DNA from: DASQHY01 sp035602605
Lineage (GTDB): Bacteria; Acidobacteriota; Terriglobia; Acidiferrales; UBA7541
NCBI GenBank assembly: GCA_035602605.1
Contig: DATNLZ010000088.1
Location: 1 to 64,000 of the forward strand
DNA length: 64,000 nucleotides
Direction: 5' to 3'
The stretch's first letter is position 1. Each line of letters starts with the position of its first letter. Under the pieces are notes generated by a model. The model made no database searches and was not told where the DNA came from. It saw only the letters and a program-made list of their open reading frames with translations. Of the stretch, positions 51,811-61,853 are shown one piece after another. The translations under genes and the position numbers were made by a program.

Positions 51811-54183
51811 ATGGTTGGCCGAACGATCTCCCACTACCGAATCCTGGAAAAGCTAGGTATCGGGGGTATGGGCGTGGTCTACAAGGCCGAGGATCTCGAA
51901 CTTGGCCGATTTATCGCCCTGAAATTTCTTTCCGAACAATTTGCCAGCGACCCTCAAGCCACTGAGCGCTTTCGCCGCGAAGCTCGCGCCGCCTCCGCGC
52001 TGAATCACCCAAACATCTGCACGATCTACGAAATTGGCGAGGTCAACGGCCAGTACTTCCTGGCCATGGAGCTTCTCGAAGGGCGAACACTGCGGGACCG
52101 CATCGGCGGCAGACCTCTCGAAGTGGGTGAACTGCTCGACCTCACCGTTCAAATCGCCGACGGCCTCGATGCGGCCCACAGTCAGGGCATCATTCACCGC
52201 GACGTCAAGCCCGGCAATATTTTCGTGACGCGCCGCGGTCACATCAAAATTCTCGACTTTGGTCTTGCCAAGCTAACCCACGATCACTATCGCGTCGCCG
52301 AAGCAGTTGGCACATCCGCTCTTCCCACTGCTGCCGGTGCCACCCACGATTTCCTGACCACTCCGGGCGTCGCCGTCGGGACCATTGTCTACATGTCGCC
52401 CGAGCAGGCTCGTGGCGAGCCACTCGACGCGCGCACCGATCTATTCAGCTTTGGCACCGTTCTCTACGAAATGGCGAGCGGCCACCGGCCGTTCGCAGGC
52501 GAGACTTCCGCAGCCGTCTCCGATTCCATCCTGCACGCAACCCCCGCTCCGCTTTCCTCTATGAATCCACAAATCTCCGCGGAACTCGAACGCATCATCG
52601 GCAAGGCCCTCGAAAAGGACCGCGGGAAGCGCTTCGCTTCTGCGGCAGAGATGCGTGCGGAGTTCGCGAGCCTGCGCCAGCAGCGCATCAATGAATCGAG
52701 CGCGGCGATGCCCATCGTGAGAGTCGTGCGCAAGCCGTCGTTTATCGCTGGCATGCTGCTCGTTCTCGCTCTTGCGGGCGTTTCCGCCGGTCTGGTCTAC
52801 CGCCATTACTCCCGCATCAAATGGCTGCAAGAAAGAGCGCTGCCGGAAATCAGGCAACTCGCCATGGAACGAAAGGGAATGGTGGCCTACCGGCTCATTC
52901 GACAGGCCGAGCGCTATGCTCCGACGGACCCCGCGCTCAGCAAATTAAAAGCGGGAACGCTGTGGCCCAATGGGATTCTCACGACTCCGCCCGGCGCTGA
53001 TGTTCATGTCCGGGATTACAGCGACATCCACGGTCAATGGGAATATCTGGGAAAGACGCCTCTGCAGGGAACCCGGCTGCCTCACGCGTTCTACGCGTTC
53101 CAATTGACCAAGGACGGGTACGAAACAGTGGAGGCCACTGGTACCGCCCTCGAGAACTCACCTGTCAACGTACTCTTGGATCCGGTGGCAAGCCTGCCGC
53201 CCGGAATGGTGCATATCCCCGCCGGCCGAGTGGACCCCACGGGTCACTTCGAGGTGAAGGTGGATGATTTTCTGATAGACAAATTCGAGGTCAGCAACCG
53301 GGAATACAAGACATTGGTGGACGCAGGCGGCTACCGCGATCCGCAGTACTGGAAAGTTCCTTTCCTTAAGGACGGGCGGGCGCTCAGCTTCGGCGAGGCC
53401 ATGCTTCTGCTCCGCGACAAAACCGATCGTTTTGGCCCCTCCACGTGGGAGCTGGGCAGCTACCCGTCGGGCCAGGATAATTATCCGGTCAACGGCGTGA
53501 GCTGGTATGAAGCGGCGGCTTACGCGCAATTCGCCGGGAAGAGTCTGCCCACGGTCTTTCACTGGTTTCGCGCTGCCGACATGGGCCGGTTCTCGGACAT
53601 TTTGCAGTTGAGTAATTTTTCGGGAAAAGGCCCAGCGCCGGTAGGGAGCTACTCCGGCCTCGGACCCTTTGGCACCTACGACATGGCCGGCAACGTCAAG
53701 GAGTGGAGCCTCAACTCCGTGGGGGACCGCAAGTATATTCTCGGCGGTGCTTCGACAGACCCTCCGTACATGTATAACGAGCCTGACGCACGGCTGCCGT
53801 TCGAACGCCTGGCGACCCACGGCGTGCGCCTGGCGAAGTACCTTCATCCGAGCGCCCTGTCGGAGACTCTCACTGCGCCCGTTTCGTTTCAGATGGCGGA
53901 TTACCGCAACGTGAAACCAGTTCCGGACTCGGTTTTTCGCATCTACGAAAGCCTCTATTCCTACGATCGGACGCCGCAGGAGGCCAAAGTTGAATCAGAA
54001 GACGATAGCTCGCCGTACTGGCGGCGCCAGCGCATCACCTTCAACGCGGCCTACGGCAACGAGCGCGTCATCGCCTACCTTTTCCTGCCCAAGGGTGGTT
54101 CTCCGCCCTATCAAACGGTCGTGTACTTCCCGCACGGGGCGCCCAGACATTTCATACGGTGGAAGACACGCAATTGTCTATGA
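51811..54183 (+). CDS. Ser/Thr protein kinase with SUMF1-type domain; 3' part lost by frameshift
   Basis: Residues 8-270 form a Pkn-type kinase: glycine loop LGIGGMGVVYKAED, catalytic GIIHRDVKPGNIFV, DFG in KILDFGLAKL and MSPEQARGE. One membrane helix follows (FIAGMLLVLALAGVSAGLVY), then a PEGA-like segment and a SUMF1/formylglycine-enzyme-like domain (HIPAGRVDPTGHFEV, DNYPVNGVSWYEAAAYAQFA, YDMAGNVKEWSLNSVGDRK). The frame then enters an alpha/beta-hydrolase start (NERVIAYLFLPKGGSPPYQT) but stops at 54183, while the rest continues in another frame at 54159. GTG 51802 is an alternative start. Loss of one or two bases near 54140-54155 splits the gene. Confidence 0.82.
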   Translation: MVGRTISHYRILEKLGIGGMGVVYKAEDLELGRFIALKFLSEQFASDPQATERFRREARAASALNHPNICTIYEIGEVNGQYFLAMELLEGRTLRDRIGGRPLEVGELLDLTVQIADGLDAAHSQGIIHRDVKPGNIFVTRRGHIKILDFGLAKLTHDHYRVAEAVGTSALPTAAGATHDFLTTPGVAVGTIVYMSPEQARGEPLDARTDLFSFGTVLYEMASGHRPFAGETSAAVSDSILHATPAPLSSMNPQISAELERIIGKALEKDRGKRFASAAEMRAEFASLRQQRINESSAAMPIVRVVRKPSFIAGMLLVLALAGVSAGLVYRHYSRIKWLQERALPEIRQLAMERKGMVAYRLIRQAERYAPTDPALSKLKAGTLWPNGILTTPPGADVHVRDYSDIHGQWEYLGKTPLQGTRLPHAFYAFQLTKDGYETVEATGTALENSPVNVLLDPVASLPPGMVHIPAGRVDPTGHFEVKVDDFLIDKFEVSNREYKTLVDAGGYRDPQYWKVPFLKDGRALSFGEAMLLLRDKTDRFGPSTWELGSYPSGQDNYPVNGVSWYEAAAYAQFAGKSLPTVFHWFRAADMGRFSDILQLSNFSGKGPAPVGSYSGLGPFGTYDMAGNVKEWSLNSVGDRKYILGGASTDPPYMYNEPDARLPFERLATHGVRLAKYLHPSALSETLTAPVSFQMADYRNVKPVPDSVFRIYESLYSYDRTPQEAKVESEDDSSPYWRRQRITFNAAYGNERVIAYLFLPKGGSPPYQTVVYFPHGAPRHFIRWKTRNCL

Positions 54184-54725
54184 TCGACTTTTTGGTGAAG
54201 AGCGGACGCGCCCTGATGTTTCCGATCTACAAGGGCACCTACGAGCGGCTGGGTACTCCACCTGCTGCCGGCACGAATGCAGAAAGAGACGAAACCATCC
54301 AGCAAGCAAAAGATTTGCGCCGCTCGATCGACTACCTGGAAACGCGGCCCGACATCGATGGGGCGCGGCTCGCGTATTACGGCATCAGTTGGGGCGCTGT
54401 CCAGGGCCCCATCATGATTGCTGTCGATAAGCGTTTCCAAGCTGCGGTGTTTGCCGCGGGAGGTTGCAATAACCTAAAAGTGCTCCCGGAGGCGGACTCT
54501 ATGAATTTTGCATCGCGCGTGAAGATCCCCGTGCTCATGATCAACGGCCGGTACGACTTTGAGATTCCCCTGGAAACCTGCCAGGAGCCGCTCTTCCGTT
54601 TGTTGGGTACTTCCCCACAGGATAAGCGGCATGTCCTATTCGACACCGGGCACGCTCCTCCTCAACTACCGGTAATGAAAGAAGCGCTCAACTGGCTGGA
54701 CCGCTATCTTGGCCCGGTGAAGTAA
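54159..54725 (+). pseudogene. Alpha/beta-hydrolase (dienelactone-hydrolase-like) domain, frameshifted continuation of the kinase gene
   Basis: This frame continues directly from the truncated kinase-SUMF1 protein: SMIDFLVKSGRALMFPIYKG, nucleophile elbow YYGISWGAVQGP (G-x-S-x-G), acid-bearing GRYDFEIPLE and His in FDTGHAPPQLPVM. So the full triad is present. It cannot start by itself as a complete hydrolase because the first strands lie in the other frame upstream of 54159. Either the original gene encoded one kinase-SUMF1-hydrolase protein and is now broken, or the assembly has a sequencing error. Confidence 0.75.
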
Positions 54726-54916
54726 GCCACCGATTCTCCGCGGATTGTCTGGCTTTTGTGACCATGAGTCGGGCACGGATAAGTGGGTGGTCGAGTGCGA
54801 TAGATCTTCACGAGTTGCAGGCAATTTTATCAGTAAACACCACGGCGTTTAAACGCAAGAGCTCATCCGCGAACGCAATCCATCGCTTGTACCCGACATT
54901 CCCGCAGGAACATACT

Positions 54917-55415
54917 TCACATGCTGTCTTGGATGCCTTGCGGTGCGGGACCATAGCGCCGTAATAGAGAAATAGAGAATACCAATACCAGAACCAGTAC
55001 CACGAGTAAGCCAAGCTCCAGCATCGAAGCGTGAAATGCTCGCGCCATCGATCGGCCACTTTCCTTCCTTGGTCAAGGCTGCCATTTGCAGGCTGATGAC
55101 CAAGATTCGTCGAATGGAGGCAATCACGCCAACTACAAGGAATGGCTCGGTGGCCAGCACGAGATGCGAGCGGATGGAGATGCGCACCGTGTGCAAAATC
55201 TCAACCAGCATAAGCACAATCAACAGCTGATCCAGCACTCGCAGTGTCTCCGTGGCGATGGTCCAATGAGACAGGCTATTCCACAGGAGGTGGCCAGCGC
55301 TCACAAGGGTTGCGAGAGCGGTGATCCCCAGCAACACTGCAAGCACGGTATAGACTGCGACTTCGACCTTGTGTAGAAGGTCGTTTGCGTGACGGTCCGG
55401 CCTCTCTTCGACCAT
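54917..55415 (-). pseudogene. PsiE-like membrane protein, frameshifted near the C-terminus
   Basis: Starts at ATG 55415 (VEERPDRHANDLLHKVEVAV) with membrane helices YTVLAVLLGITALATLVSAG and IATETLRVLDQLLIVLMLVE. The segment ILHTVRISIRSHLVLATEPF and VVGVIASIRRILVISLQ is typical of PsiE/DUF2495-like proteins. The natural last helix (ELGLLVVLVLVLVFSISLLR then RYGPAPQG) is found in another frame, ending at 54917. The original frame instead runs on with an untypical sequence to about 54849. A one- or two-base indel near 55035-55060 explains this. Confidence 0.7.
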
Positions 55416-55608
55416 CGGTTCGCAGGGAATATATCTTAGATCAGCGTGGCGGTATAGCGCTCTGCGTCTAGAACCGCTCATAGCGACAAGTGAGTCACTT
55501 CCGAGAGAGCCGAAGAAAGGCCGCGCGGCTCGCTAGGGGTTCCACCGGGCCCCGCGGGCAAGTCAAAAGAGCGACCCGCCCGCTGAGGGAATCTGGCCGT
55601 GCGTTGTG

Positions 55609-57474
55609 TCAGAACGTAAATAAGGTGCCGAACTCGCTACGCCAGGCGTGAGCGGTGCGCGAAGGAATCCCGCGGAACGTTTTCAGAATCCCGTCGGCAG
55701 AGCGCGTGGCCAAGTAGGTTTCCTCATCCACGAAGGTCACCCACTTATTGAACTTATAGCGCAGCTGCACGGAGCCATGGTCGGTGCGCAGCAGGCCATT
55801 GGCGCGGCGCGCGTCCTTCGCAAACGCCGAGTCCACTCCGTACGTGAGGTATAAGGACCAGCCGCCGAATCCGGCGCGTCCTTCGGGGTCTGCGTTAAAG
55901 ATGCGGGAGAGGGGCAATCCAAGTTGCAGGAACCCGCCCTGACCCATCACCGGTTCGAGATTGGAGTGAACGATCGTCCCTCCCATGCAGGTCGCGCCGG
56001 TCCCGCCGACACAGCCGAAAGAAATGGTCCGGCCAGCGAAACTGGTTGCCGAACCGATGAAAGCGGCCCTGCCCAAGTCGGTGAAAACGTCGTTGAACTG
56101 TCCCATAAAGTAGTAGCGCAGGTCGCCACCTCGGTAATACTTGCCGACCAGCGTGAACCGTGACGTCGGAAGTTGCATTTCCGCGGACCAGGCGTTGCGC
56201 TGCGAACTCAACCGCACGCCGCTTGGAAATGCGTTGCGGATCGCTGCTGCTGTAATGCTGGAGGCTTGCACCGTCTCAGCGCGTTCCGCGTTGTCGTAGC
56301 TCAAGATGAACTGAGCCGGTACAACACCTAGAGCACGCGAGACCGGATACTGGAAGACGACACGCGTTTGATATTCCGGGCGGTTGCTTTCCGGGCCGAC
56401 CCTGCCCCCGAACCGGGTGCGCTGGTCGGCATCGAGATTTGGTTCACCGAAGCTTGGCAGCACAACCGCGAATTCGGGTTGCACTTTGAAATCGCCTTTG
56501 CCGAACTGCACGCCGGTGCGGAACATCGGCATCCGTTCATACAAATTCCCTTGAGCGAATCCGAATCCAGTGGTCTCGAACAGATCCATCAGCGTGGAGG
56601 ACCCGAAGATCGACCAGTCCTGCCCGAACTGGAAAAACACCGGTGTGTCTGCAATTTTCGTGTCCAGGCGCGCCCACGCCAGGCGCAGCGAAGGCTGCGA
56701 GGAGCGATTGGCGCTGATGTTACGGTTGTTCACATTCGTGAAGTTTCCCTCAAAGTCGAATTCGAGCTTTCCCGTGAGCGTCAGATTTTTCGAAACGTCG
56801 GGCCACTCGAAATCGACACCCAAGCGGAGCGCGCGATCCTTGACGTGAAACTGCCCGTCAGCGGTGGGCCCGGTATCACCGAGAAGAAGCGGACCCTGCG
56901 GGAAATCGTTGCTGCCGAATGTCGGTCCCCCGCTTGATGCCGTTTGGCTCACTACGCTGGCTTTGAAGAATCCGTAGGGCCGGAGTTTTGCGCCGCTGCC
57001 CAGCTTGATGTCAGGGAGCAGACCGTCTTTCTTCGGAACTGTGATGGGCAGCACGCGAAGAGGTGCAATCGCCGGAACGAACTTCGTGTCTGCAGGTTGT
57101 GCCTGCGGCCGGGGCAGTTCTACAGGCGCGCCTGCGATGACGGACGTTGTGCGCAGGACCGCTGGAACCAGTTTCGGGACAGCAGGAGAGAGCGAGTTGC
57201 GCGGGCTTGCAGCAGAGAGCGTGTTTTCGTATTCCGGCAGAGTGATGAGGCTTTTGTCCAAAAGCAATTTGGCCAACCGTTGATCTGCCGATTCAGCCGA
57301 AGACGAATCCAGAACGGATGCAGCTTCCTCACGCGAGAGTATACCCTTGGCCCGAAGCAGTTGAACGAGCGAATTCGATGCGTTCGAACGATTACCCGAC
57401 TCTTGCGCGAGCATCGAATGAGCCAAGGTTAAAAGCAAAAGCAGTGAGACAGTCAAACGTACACACTTCGACAT
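55609..57474 (-). CDS. Outer-membrane beta-barrel porin-like protein
   Basis: A 621-residue exported protein. Signal peptide CVRLTVSLLLLLTLAHSMLA; then an alpha-helical region with SHOCT/SLH-like pattern (NSLVQLLRAKGILSREEAAS). The rest is beta-barrel: GFFKASVVSQTAS, LTLTGKLEFDFEGNF, PSLRLAWARLDTKI, RTGVQFGKGDFKVQP and a C-terminal Phe (SEFGTLFTF) typical of outer-membrane proteins. It resembles DcaP/porin-like proteins common in Acidobacteriota. Substrate unknown. Its promoter is divergent from the formate dehydrogenase operon. Confidence 0.83.
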   Translation of the reverse strand: MSKCVRLTVSLLLLLTLAHSMLAQESGNRSNASNSLVQLLRAKGILSREEAASVLDSSSAESADQRLAKLLLDKSLITLPEYENTLSAASPRNSLSPAVPKLVPAVLRTTSVIAGAPVELPRPQAQPADTKFVPAIAPLRVLPITVPKKDGLLPDIKLGSGAKLRPYGFFKASVVSQTASSGGPTFGSNDFPQGPLLLGDTGPTADGQFHVKDRALRLGVDFEWPDVSKNLTLTGKLEFDFEGNFTNVNNRNISANRSSQPSLRLAWARLDTKIADTPVFFQFGQDWSIFGSSTLMDLFETTGFGFAQGNLYERMPMFRTGVQFGKGDFKVQPEFAVVLPSFGEPNLDADQRTRFGGRVGPESNRPEYQTRVVFQYPVSRALGVVPAQFILSYDNAERAETVQASSITAAAIRNAFPSGVRLSSQRNAWSAEMQLPTSRFTLVGKYYRGGDLRYYFMGQFNDVFTDLGRAAFIGSATSFAGRTISFGCVGGTGATCMGGTIVHSNLEPVMGQGGFLQLGLPLSRIFNADPEGRAGFGGWSLYLTYGVDSAFAKDARRANGLLRTDHGSVQLRYKFNKWVTFVDEETYLATRSADGILKTFRGIPSRTAHAWRSEFGTLFTF

Positions 57475-57547
57475 GAGGAACCTCCTTTGCTAGTTATAGA
57501 TGATTCGATCGGATTGGAATGCAGAAGCACGGCCTATTACGAAAACC

Positions 57548-57576
57548 GTGTTACTTATCTCGAATAAGACTGTCAA
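57548..57576 (-). promoter_or_regulatory. Promoter of the porin-like gene
   Basis: On the minus strand TTGACA (57576-57571), 17 bases, TAACAC (57553-57548) is a near-consensus promoter about 75 bases before the start. An AGGAGG ribosome-binding site precedes the ATG at 57474. Confidence 0.65.
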
Positions 57577-57697
57577 GAAAAATTTCAAGGCTGGACAATG
57601 TTTGCAGTCGAAGAGCAGGCCGCGCCTAGCGTCTGTCGGACCGGCTCGCTCGAACCGCGCCTTTTTCTCCGGCTGACAGCAAAGGCCTTGGTTTTTC

Positions 57698-57726
57698 TTG
57701 ACTTCCGGGCGGTAGGGCGATATCTA
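57698..57726 (+). promoter_or_regulatory. Promoter of the formate dehydrogenase operon
   Basis: TTGACT (57698-57703), 17-base spacer, TATCTA (57721-57726), about 45 bases before the fdnG start. A strong AAGGAGG ribosome-binding site lies at 57762-57768, five bases before ATG 57773. No clear sigma-54 or FNR box was seen. Confidence 0.6.
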
Positions 57727-57772
57727 GGACTCCTACGGGGCATCTACCTACGTTTTTCGCGAAGGAGGTTGC

Positions 57773-60700
57773 ATGCAACCGAATCGCAGGGACTTCCTGA
57801 AAATTACAGCAGTAGGCGGCGCGGCCGCCGCCGTTTTCGGATTCGACCTGCAGCCCGCCTACGCGGAGCTGCGCAGGTTGAAGATTGCGCGCGCGACGGA
57901 AACGCGCTCGACCTGTCCGTACTGCTCGGTGAGCTGCGGCGTGATCATTTACACCATCGGTGATGGCGCGAAAAACGTGACGCCGCAAGTAGTGCACGTC
58001 GAGGGCGACGCGGACCACCCGATTAACCGCGGCACGCTCTGCCCGAAGGGCTCGTCGCTCCAGCAAGACATTCTGAATGACCGTCGGCTGCTGAAGCCGC
58101 AGGTGCGCCGGCCGGGCGGAACAGAGTGGGAAGATATATCGTGGGACGATGCGATCAACGAGATCGCGTCCCTGGTAAAGAAGACGCGCGACGAGACGTT
58201 CATTGAAACCGACCAGGCAGGTCACCGCGTGAGCCGGCTGGAGTCCATCGCCTGGACCGGCGGTTGCACCGACACCAACGAATTCAACTACCTCGTCGTA
58301 AAAACCATGCGTGCCCTGGGGGTCGTGCACCTGGAATGTCAGGCCAGGGTTTGACACGGCCCCACGGTCTCAAGTTTGGGACCAACATTCGGACGCGGGG
58401 CGATGACCAACGGTTATACGGATATCAAGAACACCGACATGATGTTGATCATGGGCGGGAACCCTGCGGAGAACCATCCCTGCGGATTCAAATGGGCTAT
58501 TGAAGCCAAGCGCACACGCAACGCCAAGATGATCGTGGTGGACCCGCGATTCACACGCACGGCGGCGGTGGCCGACCTTTTCTGCCAGATTCGCGCCGGG
58601 GCGGACATTGCGTTTCTTGGCGGAATGATCCGCTACGCCATCGAGAACAACCGCATCGCCAAGGACTATCTGCTCAACTACACCAACGCCTCATTCATCG
58701 TCAAACCCGATTTCAAGCTGCCGGGGGACACCGACGGCGTTTTCTCGGGCTTTAATGCCGCGGCCCAAACGTACGACAAGAGCACATGGAATTACGCGGG
58801 AACTGGAAGCGCCGGAGGAAAGGACGCGGCCCAGGGCCACACGCTGGGACAGGCGGCAGCCCGCCCGGCGAGCGGAAATCCCCCGGCGCCGTCGTTGCCG
58901 GAAAAAGTCGAATTCGATCTGTCGCTCGAGAACCCCAACTGCGTGTTCCAACTGCTGCGCAAACACTACTCGCGGTACACGCCGGAGATGGTGGAGCGCA
59001 TCACCGGCGTCCCGAAAGATCAATTTCTGAAAGCCACCGACTTGTTCACTTCGGTTCGCAAAGACGGCGACATGAAAAAGGCGGGAACGATTATTTATGC
59101 GGTGGGATGGACGCAGCACACCTTCGGCACACAGATCATCCGGACCGCCGCGATGCTGCAGCTCTTGCTGGGGAATGTGGGCCGGGCGGGCGGCGGCGTG
59201 AACGCGCTGAGAGGACACTCGAACATCCAGGGCGCGACGGACATGGCCTGCATTTTCGATAGTCTTCCCGGCTACCTGAAGGTGCCCACGCCCGGGGACA
59301 CGTCCTTCGACGCCTGGATGAAACGAATTACACCCAAACCTGCAAAGCCGGCGCCTTGGGACTCGTTCAACTACTGGGGCAATACGCCGAAGTTCGCGGT
59401 CAGTTTTCTGAAGGCGCTGTACGGCGATGCGGCCAGCAAGCAAAATGACTGGGCGTACGACTACCTGCCCAAGATTGACCGCAATTATTCCTGGGTGCAG
59501 CTCTGGGACAACATGTACCACGGCATTGTCAAAGGGCTGTTCGCGTTTGGGATGAACGGCGTGGCGATCGGACCGGACTCCAAGAAAAATATAGACGCAT
59601 TGAAAAAAGCGGACTGGCTGGTGGTGGGAGAAATTTATCCGGATGAGACCAGCGAATTCTGGAGATCTCCCGGCATCAGCACCGACGAGATGAAACAAAT
59701 CAAGACAACGGTGTACCGCTTGGCGTGCGCGGGGTTCGCGGAAAAGGACGGCACGTTCACGAATTCCTCGCGCTGGCTGCAGTGGAAAAACGTGGCGGTG
59801 CCCATGCCCGGAGAGTGCCGGTTGGACCAGGACATCGTGGCGCAGATCTTTCTCAAGGTTCGCGAGCTGTACAAGAAAGACGGCGGGAAATTCCCCGACC
59901 CGATTTTGAAACTGACATGGGGCTACACCAATCCGACGGGGCCCTCGCTGGCGGAAGTGCTCAAGGAAATCAACGGGAAGGCACTGGCTGATCTGGAAGA
60001 TCCGGCGACCAAGCAGCAGATCAAAATGGGGCAGCAGCTGCCGGGATTTGCCTGGCTCAAAGACGACGGAACGACGGCGTGCGCGAATTGGATCTACTCC
60101 GGCTCGTACACGGAAGCTGGGAACCTGACCGCGCGGCGCGATCCGTCGGATCCCTCGCACCTGGGCGTCCACCAGAATTGGGCGTGGTCGTGGCCGGCAA
60201 ACCGGCGCGTGCTGTACAATCGCGCGTCCTGCGACCCCGAAGGCCAACCGTGGGACGCCGCGCGGCGGCAAGTGTGGTGGAGTGAAGCGGCGCAAAAATG
60301 GGTGGGCAACGACGTGCCCGATTTCAAAGTCGATTCCAAGCCCAAGGACCACATGGGGCCGTTCATCATGAACCCCGAGGGCGTCGGGCGCATCTTCGGG
60401 CCGCTGGCGGCGTTTGCCGACGGCCCTTTCCCGGAGCACTACGAGCCGTTTGAGAGCCCCATCGAGAATCCGCTGCATCCGCAACAGACGCACAATCCCG
60501 TGGTCAAGCGCCTGCAGTCGCCGGACGACAAGTTCGGGACCACGCAACAAGGCTTCAACGTGATTTGCACGACGTACCGGCTGACCGAGCACTACCACTA
60601 CTGGACCAAGAACAATCCCATGAACGTGCAACTCGTGCCGGAGCCGTTCGTGGAAATACCGGCGGAGATGGCCAATGAAATGGGGCTGCGCGGCGGCGAG

Positions 60701-60955
60701 ACGGTGAAGGTGACGAGCGCGCGCGGCCATTACATCGCCAAGGCCATGGTCACCAAGCGGATCAAGGCGATGCTGATTGACGGCAAAAAGACCTATCAGG
60801 TAGGGATTCCCATTCACTGGGGCTACCGGGGCATCGCCGAGGATGAAGGAAAGACGGCGAAGACGCTGGTGAACTTGCTTACGCCGACGGTCGTGGATCC
60901 GAACGCGTACACGCCGGAGTTCAAGGGTTTTCTGGTGAAAGTGGAAAAGGCATAA
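57773..60955 (+). CDS. fdnG: Formate dehydrogenase alpha subunit, selenocysteine-containing, periplasmic
   Basis: Oxidises formate at a Mo/W-bis-MGD centre on the periplasmic side. A twin-arginine signal (NRRDFLKITAVGGAAAAVFG) is present. The [4Fe-4S] cysteines are in CPYCSVSCGV and GTLCPKGS. The frame has one TGA at 58352-58354, exactly where FdnG has selenocysteine (LECQARV-U-HGPTVSSLGPTFGRGAMTN), residue 194. After it the frame runs open to 60955, giving 1060 residues. C-terminal molydopterin-binding region: ETVKVTSARGHYIAKAMVTK. A SECIS-like hairpin follows the UGA. First gene of fdnGHI-fdhE. Confidence 0.93.
58352..58383 (+). promoter_or_regulatory. UGA codon with bacterial SECIS hairpin in fdnG
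   Basis: After TGA (58352-58354) come 11 bases, then GGTCTC (58366-58371), loop AAGTTT and GGGACC (58378-58383): a six-pair stem with one U-G wobble. The loop contains GU, as in the E. coli fdhF hairpin, and the 11-base spacing equals the fdhF arrangement as I remember it. This supports true selenocysteine insertion. Confidence 0.8.
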
Positions 60956-60965
60956 GGGTGCAGAC

Positions 60966-61853
60966 ATGAGCCAGGCAACGCTGCGCATACAGAGAATTTC
61001 GGGACATCCCGGCACGATTCCCGGCGCTGGGACGCAGCGGGAGGAAACCGTCTGCAAGCTGGTGGACACGACGACGTGCATCGGTTGCAAAGCGTGCGAA
61101 GTCGCATGCGTGGAATGGAATGCCATGCCGTTCGCGGCGACGCTTTTTGACAATACCTACCAGACGATGCCGGAGACGCGCTGGAATTTCTGGAACCTGA
61201 TCAAGTTCAACGAATATGAGCGCGAGGACGGGACGCTGCAGTGGCTGATGCGCAAGGATCAGTGCATGCACTGCGCCGAGCCGGGCTGCCTGGAGGCGTG
61301 TCCCGCGGACGGGGCGATCGTGCAGTACGTCAACGGGATCGTGGATTTTCAGCAGGACCACTGCATCGGTTGCGGGTACTGCATCTCCGGGTGCCCGTTC
61401 AATATTCCGAAATACAATTCGAGCACCAAGCGCGTGTATAAGTGCACGCTGTGCGCGGACCGCGTGGCGGAAAATCTGGAGCCGGCGTGCATCAAAGCCT
61501 GCCCGACCGGATGCCTGCACTTCGGCACCAAAGACGACATGAAGGCCCTGGCGAATACGCGCGCAAAGCAGCTGCGCGAGCATTCCAATTTTCCGAACGC
61601 CGGTGTGTACGACCCGCCGGGCGTCGGCGGCACCGGGGTGATGTACGTGCTGCACGACGCCAGCAAGCCGGAGATTTACGGTGGCTTACCGCGCGATCCG
61701 CATATTCCGTGGAGCGTGAAGCTATGGAAGAAACCGCTGAAGTGGCTGGGTAATTTTGCGATGGTCGCTGGGATTGTCGGGGTAACGCTGCACTACTTGC
61801 GCTTTGGGCCCAAGACGGTGGAAGAAAATCCCGTGGACGAGAAGATGCCATGA
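60966..61853 (+). CDS. fdnH: Formate dehydrogenase beta (iron-sulfur) subunit
   Basis: Electron-transfer subunit of 295 residues with four [4Fe-4S] cysteine clusters: CIGCKACEVACVEW, CMHCAEPGCLEACPAD, CIGCGYCISGCPFNIPKY and CTLCADR with PACIKACPTG. A single C-terminal membrane helix (WLGNFAMVAGIVGVTLHYL) anchors it. It carries electrons from FdnG to the cytochrome b subunit. Starts ten bases after fdnG, overlaps fdnI by four bases. Confidence 0.95.
   Translation: MSQATLRIQRISGHPGTIPGAGTQREETVCKLVDTTTCIGCKACEVACVEWNAMPFAATLFDNTYQTMPETRWNFWNLIKFNEYEREDGTLQWLMRKDQCMHCAEPGCLEACPADGAIVQYVNGIVDFQQDHCIGCGYCISGCPFNIPKYNSSTKRVYKCTLCADRVAENLEPACIKACPTGCLHFGTKDDMKALANTRAKQLREHSNFPNAGVYDPPGVGGTGVMYVLHDASKPEIYGGLPRDPHIPWSVKLWKKPLKWLGNFAMVAGIVGVTLHYLRFGPKTVEENPVDEKMP

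Noticed and set aside
54808..55059. Leftward frame rich in Trp and Tyr (SWYWFWYWYS)
   Set aside because: Third-frame reading of the psiE-like terminal helix; the helix itself fits a different frame.
58691..61153. 820-codon leftward frame antisense to fdnG
   Set aside because: Shadow of the GC-rich fdnG gene; Arg/His/Pro-rich and without domains.
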